A DNA stretch of 7,092 nt from Chloroflexota bacterium (GCA_021812735.1 JAKAMV010000542.1:1-7092); one strand, 5' to 3'. Counted from the stretch's first letter, positions 1 to 6,245 are shown. A program made the numbers and translations. Notes: generated from the sequence alone by a model not told the origin.

Positions 1-866
1 TCGCGCTCGACCAGGACGCACTGAACGAGCTGGCCGCCTCGGTGCGGGAGCATGGCGTTCTGCAACCGGTGCTGGTCCGGCCTCTTCCTGCCGGCAGGTA
101 CCAGCTGGTCGCAGGTGAACGTCGGTGGCGCGCCGCCCAGCTCGCCAACCTGGAGACGATCCCCGCGCTCGTCGAGGAGATAGACGACCAGACGGCACTG
201 GAGATCGCCATCATCGAGAACCTGCAGCGCGAGGACCTCTCGCCACTCGACGAGGCGGCGATGTACGAGCGCATGACGCGCGGGTACGGCTACAGCGTGC
301 GGAAGCTCGCCCAGAAGCTCGGCAAGGACAAGGGCTACGTGGAGAACCGCCTTCGACTCGCCGACGCGCCGGCCGAGATCCGGGAACTCGTGTCTTTGCG
401 CAAAGACACGGTCTCGCACGCCTACGAGCTGCTGAAGGTGGAGGATCCGCGCCGACGCAAGCACCTGGCCGAACAGGTGGCACGAGGCGAACTGACGCTG
501 CTGCGACTCAAGGCACGCATCGAGGGACGCGCCACTCCGGCCGGCGACGACGCGACACCACGCCGAGGCCGGCATATTCTCACCGCGGCAGGAGCGGCCG
601 TGGCCGCACAGGCCGTAGCCCCCGAGCCCGAGCCGGAGGTGGATCCTGCGCCACGACCCACGCCGACCGGAGACGACGCCCTGGTGTCATCGAAGAACCA
701 CCTGAGCGAGGCCGTGGAAGACCTGGTCTCGGTGCTCCGGGCACCGCAGGCGCTCGAGGGAATGAGCGAGGTCGACCGGACCAACCTGTCGAAGTACCTC
801 ACGATCACCAAGATTCGGCTGGAGAACGCGATCGCGCTCCTGCGGGCCGGCCAGACCCGGGTCTGA
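1..866 (+). CDS. parB: ParB/RepB/Spo0J-family partition protein, 5' truncated by window edge
   Basis: The reading frame is open from the left edge (first full codon at base 3) to TGA at 864-866, giving 287 visible residues. The true start lies upstream; an internal ATG at 42 falls inside the conserved domain and is not the start. Visible in order: the end of ParB box I (around HGVLQPVLVRP), box II GERRWRA (bases 114-134; the GERRxRA nucleotide-binding motif of CTP-dependent ParB clamps), box III around ENLQREDLSPLDEA, then a helix-turn-helix (around RKLAQKLGKDKGYVENRLRL) that in this family reads parS. An Ala/Pro/Glu-rich linker (about bases 580-680) leads to a helical C-terminus of about 60 residues. 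Known for the family: ParB loads on parS, spreads as a CTP-gated clamp and works with ParA in chromosome or plasmid segregation. No ParA or evident parS is visible here. The N-terminal and HTH assignments are secure. The C-terminus does not look like the usual short ParB dimerisation tail. Confidence 0.93.
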   Translation, partial: ALDQDALNELAASVREHGVLQPVLVRPLPAGRYQLVAGERRWRAAQLANLETIPALVEEIDDQTALEIAIIENLQREDLSPLDEAAMYERMTRGYGYSVRKLAQKLGKDKGYVENRLRLADAPAEIRELVSLRKDTVSHAYELLKVEDPRRRKHLAEQVARGELTLLRLKARIEGRATPAGDDATPRRGRHILTAAGAAVAAQAVAPEPEPEVDPAPRPTPTGDDALVSSKNHLSEAVEDLVSVLRAPQALEGMSEVDRTNLSKYLTITKIRLENAIALLRAGQTRV

Positions 867-874
867 ACCCGAGT

Positions 875-899
875 CGGTCCGGCGCAACGGCACGGACCG
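875..899. terminator. GC-rich hairpin between convergent parB and UbiA genes
   Basis: A perfect 7-bp inverted repeat (CGGTCCG at 875-881, CGGACCG at 893-899) with an 11-base loop starts 9 bases after the parB stop and lies 41 bases from the UbiA stop. Its position between two converging genes suits a bidirectional transcription end. It has no T-run on either side, so it is not a canonical intrinsic terminator and the call rests on position and symmetry. Confidence 0.35.
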
Positions 900-939
900 C
901 GCCCAGGAGTCCGCTGCCGGGCGGGCCCCGGGGATCGGC

Positions 940-1839
940 CTAGCCCAGGACTCCCGGCTGACTCGCCACGAGCCACGCCAGCGCAAGCAGCGCGACGCCT
1001 ACGGCCTGTGCCTCCCAACCGAGCTCACGTCGGGCGATCGACTGTGCGTGGCCCAGGATCACCCCGAGCACGATCACCGCCACCGCGAGCAGCAGGAACG
1101 TCATCGATGCCGGTGCTCGTGTCCCGCCGGCCACAACCGCGCCCGCCGCGGCCAGCAGCAGCACCTGCAGCATGACGAGCACGCGCCAGGCACGGCGACG
1201 TCCCAGGCGGCAGGCCAGCCCTCCCCCGCCCGCGGCAGCGTCGGCTTCGAGATCGACCAGCCCGTTTCCGATTGCCAGCGCCGCCCCTGCGACGGACCCG
1301 AGCACGACCAGCGTGGCAAAGCCGGCGGGGAGCTGCTGCCGGGCAGCCGCCCACCCGAATGCCGGCAGGAGCGGCAGGCCCAGGGCGTATGGCAGCCAGG
1401 ACCAGGCCGTGCGGTTCAGCCACGCGTCATAGGCGAGTCCGGTGGCGAGCCCGCCGACCGCGACCGCAGCGGGAAGCGGTCCCAGGGCCCGGGCCACGAC
1501 CAGTCCGCCGATCCCGGCGAGGATCGCATAGCCCGTGGCGAACCGACGTCCGACGCGACCGGACGGCAGGGGCTTCGCCGGCTGGGCCAGCCGGTCGTGC
1601 CCGATATCGAACAGATCGTTGGCCGAGCCGATCGACGTCTGGATGAGACCCATGGCGAGCGCCACTCCGCAGCTGGTCGCCACGCCGGCGCCGGCGACGA
1701 TCGACACCGCGGCCGCAGCGACGGCGTCGAGTGCGGAGGGGAACGGATGGAGCAGAGCGAGCGGCGCGGGCAGGATCGGTCGGGAGCCACCCATCGGCGA
1801 TGGCAGGCGGGGGCGGAGGCGATCCGGCCCGGGCGCCAC
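940..1839 (-). CDS. UbiA-family membrane prenyltransferase
   Basis: 299 residues from a GTG at 1839 to TAG at 942-940. UbiA enzymes are integral membrane proteins that transfer a polyprenyl chain from its diphosphate to an aromatic or glycerol-phosphate acceptor (quinones, haem, lipids). Both signature Asp-rich motifs are present. The first is NDLFDIGHD at residues 74-82 (NDxxDxxxD, Mg-diphosphate binding), followed by a basic loop ending KPLPSGRV. The second is DLEAD at residues 196-200 (DxxxD), followed by LACRLGRRRA. Between and after them are about eight or nine hydrophobic stretches, and GLAYDAWLN near residue 137 matches the conserved Tyr-Asp loop. The length is normal for the family. 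The start is uncertain: an ATG at 1794 would remove 15 Pro/Arg-rich residues, and neither site has a strong ribosome binding site. The gene lies 40 bases downstream of the 122-residue gene on the same strand, so the two are probably cotranscribed. The acceptor (naphthoate, benzoate, lipid or other) cannot be told from the sequence. Confidence 0.88.
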   Translation of the reverse strand: MAPGPDRLRPRLPSPMGGSRPILPAPLALLHPFPSALDAVAAAAVSIVAGAGVATSCGVALAMGLIQTSIGSANDLFDIGHDRLAQPAKPLPSGRVGRRFATGYAILAGIGGLVVARALGPLPAAVAVGGLATGLAYDAWLNRTAWSWLPYALGLPLLPAFGWAAARQQLPAGFATLVVLGSVAGAALAIGNGLVDLEADAAAGGGGLACRLGRRRAWRVLVMLQVLLLAAAGAVVAGGTRAPASMTFLLLAVAVIVLGVILGHAQSIARRELGWEAQAVGVALLALAWLVASQPGVLG

Positions 1840-1879
1840 GGCTGGAGGTTCCTGGGCCGGCGGCGCGGTCGAGACCTCC

Positions 1880-2248
1880 TCAGATGTAGGTGATCTCCTC
1901 GAAGTTCTCCACGAGGTACTCGATGAGCCGTTGCCGTCCGTCCGCCAGCTCGCGGCGGATCCCGGGCACCAGGCACCAGAGCTCGATCGCCGGCACCATC
2001 AACTCGCCGTCCGCCGTGCGGCCCAGCGTGGCCGGAGCCCCTCCTCCAGCCGCGAACACGCGTTCGAGGCCGACCTCGTCGATCCGCGTCGCGCGAAGGA
2101 AGTCGCGGATCACGCGGCGCACTCCGAACCGGATCGACTGGTCCCGCATCAGCTCCTTGGCCCAGCTGTCGACCTGATCGTCGGACTGCTCCTCGAGCCG
2201 TCGGCGGTACTCGGTGGGGTCCGGGGCAAGTCCGGTCGCGCCGCTCAC
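1880..2248 (-). CDS. Uncharacterised 122-residue protein, likely cotranscribed with the UbiA gene
   Basis: I do not recognise the family. From GTG at 2248 the protein has 122 residues and ends with TGA at 1882-1880. It is soluble-looking, with no signal peptide or membrane helix. The N-terminal half is highly charged and helical (PTEYRRRLEEQSDDQVDSWA, then KELMRDQSIRFGVRRVIRDF). The middle is Gly/Ala-rich (AAGGGAPATLGR). The C-terminal half, with a possible short beta segment (ELMVPAIELWCLVPG), ends in an acidic helix (RQRLIEYLVENFEEITYI). The start is set by an unusually good ribosome binding site, AGGAGGAGGA, just upstream. An in-frame ATG at 2278 and a longer frame reaching 2428 exist, but they would place that site inside the gene. 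It is the first gene of the pair with UbiA, 40 bases apart. It may be a small regulatory or accessory protein, but nothing in it shows a function. Confidence 0.75.
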   Translation of the reverse strand: MSGATGLAPDPTEYRRRLEEQSDDQVDSWAKELMRDQSIRFGVRRVIRDFLRATRIDEVGLERVFAAGGGAPATLGRTADGELMVPAIELWCLVPGIRRELADGRQRLIEYLVENFEEITYI

Positions 2249-2526
2249 TGGTCCTCCTCCTGGGATGTCGGCCGGCATTATCGCACGTGCCCGGCCGGTG
2301 ATGGCTGGGTGCAATCCCGTTTCCCCTCGGGCGTCGCCCGCCAGTGGTCGAACCGCATGGGGCACATGGTGCCACGCCCCTCCGGCACCGTGTTTGCGAG
2401 CGGCGTGCAAGCCGGAACACGTGCGCATACCTTCGGCCCGAGCCGGGCCCCGCGGTAGCGTGAGAGCGCCGGGGGACGGACCCCGGCCCGGCCGCGGGCA
2501 CGCGGCATGCCAGACCGAGGGTCTTC
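2249..2526. promoter_or_regulatory. Divergent intergenic region between the 122-residue gene and the HtrA-like gene
   Basis: These 278 bases separate two divergently transcribed genes and must hold promoters for both. I see no convincing -35/-10 pair on either strand. Two GC-rich hairpins precede the protease gene: GGCCCG/CGGGCC with a 3-base loop at 2435-2449, and GGGG/CCCC around 2471-2484. They would fall in or near the 5' leader of the protease mRNA. No T-run follows either one. Confidence 0.3.
2252..2261 (-). promoter_or_regulatory. Strong Shine-Dalgarno site that fixes the GTG start at 2248
   Basis: Read on the minus strand, the bases are AGGAGGAGGA, followed by CCA and GTG. The first AGGAGG copy is 7 bases from the start codon, an ideal spacing. 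It is the best ribosome binding site in the window and argues for the 122-residue form over the longer versions starting at 2278 or further upstream. Confidence 0.8.
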
Positions 2527-3825
2527 ATGGCGATGCTGGTCGCGAGGGAGGATCAGGGGCAGCCGCGGGTGATCACGCAGAACGGCCGCGGCATTGCGCG
2601 GCATGGTGGGGCACGCGGCCGGGGGGCGATGCTCGGCGTCGTCCTGATAGTGGGCGGCCTGGTCGCGGGATGCGGTGCGGCAGCGACCCCCTCCCCCGCC
2701 TCCTCGGGCACGCCGGCGGGCGCGCCAGCCTCGGGCGGCATCCCATCCGCGCCGCCAGCCATCGGTGGCGCCGCGTCCCCCGGGGCAGCCTCCTCGCAGC
2801 CCGGAGGGGCGACCTCCGCGTCGGCCTCAGTGCAGGCCTCCGGGCAGCCCTCCGCGAGTGGAGCACCGGGTCTGACGAGCGGCTCGACCGGCACCGCGGG
2901 AGCGTCGACCGCCGCCGGCACCGCGGCGGAAGCCACCGCGCTCCAGTCGCAGTTCGTCAACGTGATCCACCGGGTCAACCCATCGGTCGTCCTCATAGAA
3001 ACCAGCAGCGGGCTCGGGTCGGGGATCGTGTTCGACTCGCGGGGCGACATCGTGACGAACGCGCACGTCGCGGGCACCTCGACGGCCTTCACCGTCACCC
3101 TGGCCACGGGCCGCACCGTCAAGGGGACGCTGGTGGGCGAGTTCGTGCCGAACGACATCGCCGTGATCAAGGTCTCCGCGACGGGCCTGCAGCCCGCCAC
3201 GTTCGGTGACTCGTCGAACCTGGCCGTCGGCGACATCGTGCTGGCGATGGGCAACCCGCTGGGCCTGCAGAGCAGCGTGACCGAGGGGATCGTGAGCGCG
3301 CTCGGACGGACGGTCTCCGAGCCGAACGGGGCCGCCCTCCCGGACGTCATCCAGACCAGCGCCGCGATCAACCCCGGAAACAGCGGTGGCGCGCTCGTCG
3401 ACCTCAACGGGCACGTGGTCGGCATCCCGACGCTCGCCGCGTCCGATCCCCAGATGGGTGGCGCGGCCGCGGGCATCGGGTTCGCGATCCCGGGCAACAT
3501 CGCCCGGGACCTGGCGAGCCAGATCATCCGGTACGGCAAGGTCATCGACTCGCACCGCGCGTTCCTGGGCATCGAGAGCGCCGACCTTTCGGCCGGCGGA
3601 GGCGCACTGGTCTACTCCACCGTGGCCGGGGGACCGGCCGCCAAGGCCGGTTTGGTGGCAGGTGACATCATCACGGCGGTGGATGGGCAGCCCACGCCAT
3701 CGGCGGGCACCCTGGCAGCGGTGCTGGCGGGGCTCAAGCCGGGTCAGACGGTCCCGGTCAACGTCACGCACCAGGATGGAAGCCAGTCGACGGTCCGTGT
3801 GACCCTGGGCCAGCTCCCGGGGTGA
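2527..3825 (+). CDS. htrA: HtrA/DegP-like serine protease (S1C) with lipoprotein signal and PDZ domain
   Basis: 432 residues from ATG at 2527 to TGA. HtrA proteases degrade or process misfolded proteins in the cell envelope. Order: an Arg/Gly-rich cytoplasmic head (1-34), a hydrophobic signal segment (35-48) ending in lipobox LVAGC with Cys49 as the lipid-attachment residue, a low-complexity Ala/Ser/Pro/Gly linker (about 50-135), then the trypsin-like domain. The catalytic triad is His180 in TNAHVAG, Asp210 in NDIAVIKV and Ser286 in GNSGGAL. A single PDZ domain covers about 345-430, with the substrate-loop region at RAFLGIE and the later AGLVAGDIITAVDG. GAGG-like purines (GAGG at 2517-2520) sit 6 bases before the ATG. 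An ATG at 2629 (residue 35), after a GGGGGG run, would give a signal peptide with almost no positive head, so 2527 is preferred though not certain. The protein is probably anchored outside the cytoplasmic membrane with the linker as a spacer. It is transcribed alone or upstream of the CPBP gene, 214 bases away. Confidence 0.93.
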   Translation: MAMLVAREDQGQPRVITQNGRGIARHGGARGRGAMLGVVLIVGGLVAGCGAAATPSPASSGTPAGAPASGGIPSAPPAIGGAASPGAASSQPGGATSASASVQASGQPSASGAPGLTSGSTGTAGASTAAGTAAEATALQSQFVNVIHRVNPSVVLIETSSGLGSGIVFDSRGDIVTNAHVAGTSTAFTVTLATGRTVKGTLVGEFVPNDIAVIKVSATGLQPATFGDSSNLAVGDIVLAMGNPLGLQSSVTEGIVSALGRTVSEPNGAALPDVIQTSAAINPGNSGGALVDLNGHVVGIPTLAASDPQMGGAAAGIGFAIPGNIARDLASQIIRYGKVIDSHRAFLGIESADLSAGGGALVYSTVAGGPAAKAGLVAGDIITAVDGQPTPSAGTLAAVLAGLKPGQTVPVNVTHQDGSQSTVRVTLGQLPG

Positions 3826-3850
3826 ACGAGGACGTGGCTCCGGCGGTATG

Positions 3851-3866
3851 TCGAGGAAGTCCTCGA
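3851..3866 (+). terminator. Short hairpin after the HtrA-like gene
   Basis: TCGAGG (3851-3856) and CCTCGA (3861-3866) form a perfect 6-bp stem with a 4-base loop, 25 bases after the protease stop. There is no T-run, so a terminator role is only suggested by position. Confidence 0.22.
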
Positions 3867-3936
3867 TCTCGTCAGACCCACAGGGTGCTCCAGCGCCATG
3901 CCGCGCCAGGGCGAGGGGCGCATCCGCCGCCCGGCC

Positions 3937-4014
3937 TCACTGGACGGTCATCCGCGAGATCGCCGCGCACCCGGCCGGGACGAGGATGAGATGCTTGTGG
4001 TCCTCGACGACCAC
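3937..4014 (-). other. Candidate 25-residue open frame with coding-like third positions
   Basis: On the minus strand, a frame from GTG at 4014 to TGA at 3939-3937 encodes a 25-residue peptide containing EDHKHLILVPAGC and ISRMTVQ. All but one of its codons end in G or C, whereas the codons just upstream in the same frame do not, so the coding-like signal begins at the GTG. A 6-bp stem hairpin (GTGGTC 3997-4002, GACCAC 4009-4014) overlaps its start. There is no purine-rich ribosome binding site, and so short a stretch can look coding by chance in GC-rich DNA. It could be a tiny gene, a gene remnant or nothing. Confidence 0.18.
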
Positions 4015-4039
4015 TGCGTGATGAGGGGGATCCCGGGAA

Positions 4040-4729
4040 GTGAATCAGGGCAGCCCTGGCGGCGCGGCGCGGCTCACGGCGCGTCGGAGACCACTGGGCC
4101 GCCGCGACCAGTGGGTGACCTGGTCGGCGTATGCCGCATTCTGCGCGCTCGGGCTGGTGAGCCGGGCCGTACCGGTCGCCTTCCTGGCCTTCGTCGCGTT
4201 CGGGCTCGCGTTCCCGCTGTGGTGGGGCCGACGCGACCCGGCGGCTCTCGGCTTCACCCGCCGCCGGCTGGGCCGGGCGCTGGCCTGGGGTGCCGTCGCC
4301 GGCATCGGCTGGGCGCTGTACACCTACGCCGCCTTCCGTGCGGGGTCATCGCTGCCACCTTTCTGGCCCCTCCAGGTCGTGATCGGCCTGCCCGTCTGGC
4401 TGCTCATCCTGAGTCCCTTCCAGGAGTTCTTCTTCCGCGGCTGGTTCCAGCCGCGCCTGCAGCTGGCGCTGGGCCATTGGCCGGGGCTCGTCGTGACGGC
4501 CGTCGCCTTCACCGCCTGGCACGCCTTTCCGCCCCTCGAGGGGACACCCACCGCGACGCTGCCGCTCAGCTCGTTGCTCGGGATCGTCTCGACGCTGGGG
4601 CTCGGACTGCTCCTCGGGTACGTCTACCAGCGGACCGAGAACATCGCGGCGCCCTGGCTGGCCCACGCTCTGGGCGGAATCGGCCTCGTGCTCATCGGCC
4701 AGATGGTGTTCCTCCGGTACGTGCCGTGA
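4040..4729 (+). CDS. CPBP-family intramembrane metalloprotease (Rce1/Abi-like)
   Basis: 229 residues from GTG at 4040; an in-frame TGA at 4022-4024 rules out any upstream start. Purines GAGGGGG at 4023-4029 are a distant ribosome binding site. The protein has an Arg-rich head (1-23) and about six to seven hydrophobic segments. The family motifs are present in order: SPFQEFFFRG (128-134, family form EExxxR), FTAWH (157-161, FxxxH) and PWLAHALGG (His209, family form HxxxN). Known relatives are CAAX-processing Rce1 and bacterial proteins tied to bacteriocin immunity or membrane-protein processing. Two key positions differ: the first Glu of EExxxR is Gln128, and the expected Asn/Asp after His209 is Gly213. 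The remaining Glu129, Arg133, His161 and His209 are intact, so the fold is clear but activity is uncertain. It follows the HtrA-like gene on the same strand but 214 bases away, too far to assume one operon. The substrate is unknown. Confidence 0.88.
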   Translation: MNQGSPGGAARLTARRRPLGRRDQWVTWSAYAAFCALGLVSRAVPVAFLAFVAFGLAFPLWWGRRDPAALGFTRRRLGRALAWGAVAGIGWALYTYAAFRAGSSLPPFWPLQVVIGLPVWLLILSPFQEFFFRGWFQPRLQLALGHWPGLVVTAVAFTAWHAFPPLEGTPTATLPLSSLLGIVSTLGLGLLLGYVYQRTENIAAPWLAHALGGIGLVLIGQMVFLRYVP

Positions 4730-4826
4730 GGCGCCGGGGGCGGGCCACCGGCGGGCCACCATCGAGTGAGTGGCGAGCTCCCCCTGGCCTTGCGGTTGAT
4801 CGGATCACACCCCCAGCGATTGCGTG

Positions 4827-5249
4827 ATGACGGTCTGCGTGCGTGCGTGGGTGGTGGCCGACCGGCTCGGGAAGCGCCGCGACGCGAGTCAGTCACGGGG
4901 GCCCGCACGAGGAGGCGTCTCTGGTCGGTGCGAGACGTCCAAATCGGCGTGAGGCGCCGAACGTGGGCGATACCATCGGGGAAGGTGGCTCCGGCGGGCC
5001 GGCGCCGGCCGTGTACTGAATCGGCTGGGCACGGCCGGCAGCGAGATCGCGATACCGCTCCCCCGGCGTTCACGCGAGTGGCTGAAGATCGCATTGCTGA
5101 AGTGCGCTCGCTGCCATCAGGTCGTCCAGCGCACATCACCAATCCAGCGGCACTGCCCTGAATGCCGAGTAGCGCTGAAGCGAGGTCGCAGCCGCGAAGC
5201 ATTGGCGTGCACGAGAGCCACTCGACCGCGATCCCGGCCGTCGCCGTGA
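4827..5249 (+). pseudogene. Probable gene remnant carrying a CxxC-x13-CxxC zinc ribbon
   Basis: One frame runs from ATG 4827 through about 20 codons with strongly G/C third positions (beginning MTVCVRAWVVADRLG). It hits TGA at 4950-4952 and then stays open to TGA at 5247-5249. The second part has no ATG or GTG near its beginning; the only usable later start is TTG at 5094. It contains a well-formed four-cysteine ribbon: KCARCHQ with Cys codons at 5103 and 5112, then QRHCPECR with Cys codons at 5154 and 5163, followed by a basic tail (ALKRGRSREA). Such ribbons are common at the ends of small DNA- or RNA-binding proteins and of phage or element proteins. The neighbouring frame is also coding-like at about 4885-4960, suggesting an old frameshift. 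It could instead be a short real gene starting at TTG 5094 (51 residues). The cysteine pattern is seen; the decay is inference. Confidence 0.35.
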
Positions 5250-5365
5250 TCGCTGAGGGCGGGAGGTTCAACTGGAGTCACAACACCGTGACCGACCTGA
5301 ATGTTCCGGTGTTGCCTTTCAGGATCCGCCTCGATGATGCGGAGGCGTGGCTTCTGGCCGGATAG
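5162..5365 (+). other. Candidate 67-residue open frame of unknown function
   Basis: ATG at 5162 to TAG at 5363-5365. From residue 15 onward most codons end in G or C, and the tail (VLPFRIRLDDAEAWLLAG) reads like ordinary protein. There is no ribosome binding site. The start overlaps the zinc-ribbon frame, and the preceding codon in frame is a stop. I do not recognise the sequence. It may be the last exon-like scrap of the same broken gene in another frame, or a chance frame. Confidence 0.2.
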
Positions 5366-5410
5366 GAGCCTCGGGACCTGCGGGCGCCCCAGACGTCTTG
5401 AGCTACCTGC

Positions 5411-5501
5411 TGCGCTACATCTCACATATGAACCCCCTTGAAGATGATCCATAGCCAACACTCTGCGATATGACTCACTTGTGCGCTATCATGCAGCAGC
5501 A
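5411..5501 (+). promoter_or_regulatory. Likely AbiE promoter/operator region with TGCG direct repeats
   Basis: This AT-richer stretch directly precedes AbiEi. Three similar 10-mers occur in direct orientation: TGCGCTACAT (5411-5420), TGCGATATGA (5464-5473) and TGCGCTATCA (5482-5491). TATCAT at 5487-5492 resembles a -10 box and ends 9 bases before ATG 5502, which would give a nearly leaderless message; this would explain the lack of a ribosome binding site. No good -35 is seen at the right distance. In studied AbiE systems the AbiEi antitoxin represses its own promoter by binding repeats there, so these copies are candidate operators, by inference only. Confidence 0.3.
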
Positions 5502-6245
5502 ATGGCCCGCTACTCGACACTCGGCCGTCTGTCCCGACTCGCGGAGGACCAGTGGGGCCTCGTCACGCGCCAGCAGGCAGAGCTCGCCGGCGTGTCGCGA
5601 GCGACCCTTCAACGCCTGGCGTCCGAGGGCGTCCTTGAGCGCCTCGCTACCGGCGTGTACCACCTGCGGGGTGCTCCACTACCCGACCACCCGGAACTCC
5701 GGGCGGCGTGGCTGCAGCTTGCTCCGGCGGTCCCAGCCTGGGAGCGAACGGCTGAGCAGGGCGTGGTCTCGCACCGCTCCGCCGCGGCCGTCTACGGCCT
5801 AGGCGACCTGCCAGCCGACCACCACGAGTTCACCCTGCCGTTCCGACGGCAGTCTCGCCGCCCCGATGTCCGACTGCATCAGCGGCGGCTCGAGTCGGGA
5901 GAATGGCTCGAACTGAGTGGACTCCCTGTCACCCGACCGACGCGGATAGCCGCCGACCTGCTGGATGACCGCGAAGACACCGAGGCTGTGGCCGGCATCG
6001 TCTCGGGGGCGATCCGCGCCATCTACGACTATCCGGGCACGTTTGCCGACGCACTCGGGCCCTATGCCGCGCGGTACGGCCTGCGCCGCGGCGATGGCCT
6101 CGCACTCCTTCGCTGGCTGCTCGACCTCGTCGGCGACGCGGACACGCCGCGGTGGATGGAAGAGGCGCGTGACCACGTCGCCCGAGCCGCTCAGAAGGCG
6201 AGCGGTCCCACGCCTTCCGCGGCGACACCACGCCGATCGACATGA
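5502..6245 (+). CDS. abiEi: AbiEi-family antitoxin / transcriptional repressor (type IV toxin-antitoxin)
   Basis: 247 residues from ATG 5502 to TGA at 6243-6245. The N-terminal winged helix-turn-helix covers about residues 8-57 (DQWGLVTRQQAELAG, SRATLQRLASEGVLERL, then GVYHLRG). This is the typical opening of AbiEi proteins, where a DNA-binding domain autoregulates the operon. The C-terminal domain shows the usual landmarks: VVSHRSAAAVYGLGDL (88-103), LPVTRPTRIAADLL (141-154) and a helical end. In the family, this part neutralises the toxin without stable complex formation. A GTG at 5481 would add seven residues (MRYHAAA); the ATG fits the family start better, and neither has a Shine-Dalgarno site. 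The gene overlaps abiEii by four bases (ATGA), so the two are translationally coupled. The final 20 residues are Ala/Pro/Ser/Thr-rich and look disordered. Confidence 0.88.
   Translation: MARYSTLGRLSRLAEDQWGLVTRQQAELAGVSRATLQRLASEGVLERLATGVYHLRGAPLPDHPELRAAWLQLAPAVPAWERTAEQGVVSHRSAAAVYGLGDLPADHHEFTLPFRRQSRRPDVRLHQRRLESGEWLELSGLPVTRPTRIAADLLDDREDTEAVAGIVSGAIRAIYDYPGTFADALGPYAARYGLRRGDGLALLRWLLDLVGDADTPRWMEEARDHVARAAQKASGPTPSAATPRRST

Larger units (their letters stand above)
4730..5501. other. Gene-poor stretch between the CPBP gene and the AbiE pair
   Basis: About 770 bases hold no intact, convincing gene. Just after the CPBP stop is a short imperfect tandem repeat (CGGGCCACC at 4741-4749 and again at 4752-4760). 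From about 4820 to 5365 there are coding-like fragments in shifting frames, listed separately. From about 5415 the DNA becomes clearly less GC-rich up to the AbiEi start. No tRNA, attachment-site duplication or transposase fragment is recognisable. The picture fits the eroded edge of an accessory segment carrying the AbiE genes. Confidence 0.5.

Noticed and set aside
1048..1893. 281-residue open frame on the plus strand opposite UbiA
   Set aside because: It is Gln/Arg/His-rich antisense of the prenyltransferase with no recognisable domain.
1416..2528. 370-residue open frame on the minus strand
   Set aside because: It is in a different frame from both the UbiA and the 122-residue genes, has Arg/Pro-rich composition and spans their junction with no domain signal.
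2553..3572. 339-residue open frame on the minus strand opposite the protease
   Set aside because: It is an antisense shadow of the HtrA-like gene, whose catalytic triad and PDZ domain are unmistakable on the plus strand.
4741..4760. 9-base direct repeat CGGGCCACC
   Set aside because: Two copies 2 bases apart in GC-rich DNA are easily due to chance. There is no further copy and no array, so it is neither CRISPR nor an attachment site.
3898..4827. 309-residue open frame on the plus strand overlapping the CPBP gene
   Set aside because: It lacks the membrane segments and CPBP motifs found in the overlapping frame. Its composition is that of a GC-rich shadow.
5265..5280. tRNA T-loop-like GGTTCAACTGG
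   Set aside because: The 3' half of the T-arm does not pair, and no acceptor or anticodon stem surrounds it.
5117..5461. 114-residue open frame on the minus strand in the gene-poor stretch
   Set aside because: There is no ribosome binding site and no recognisable domain, and it is antisense to the zinc-ribbon fragment. I saw no coding support stronger than for the plus-strand frames.
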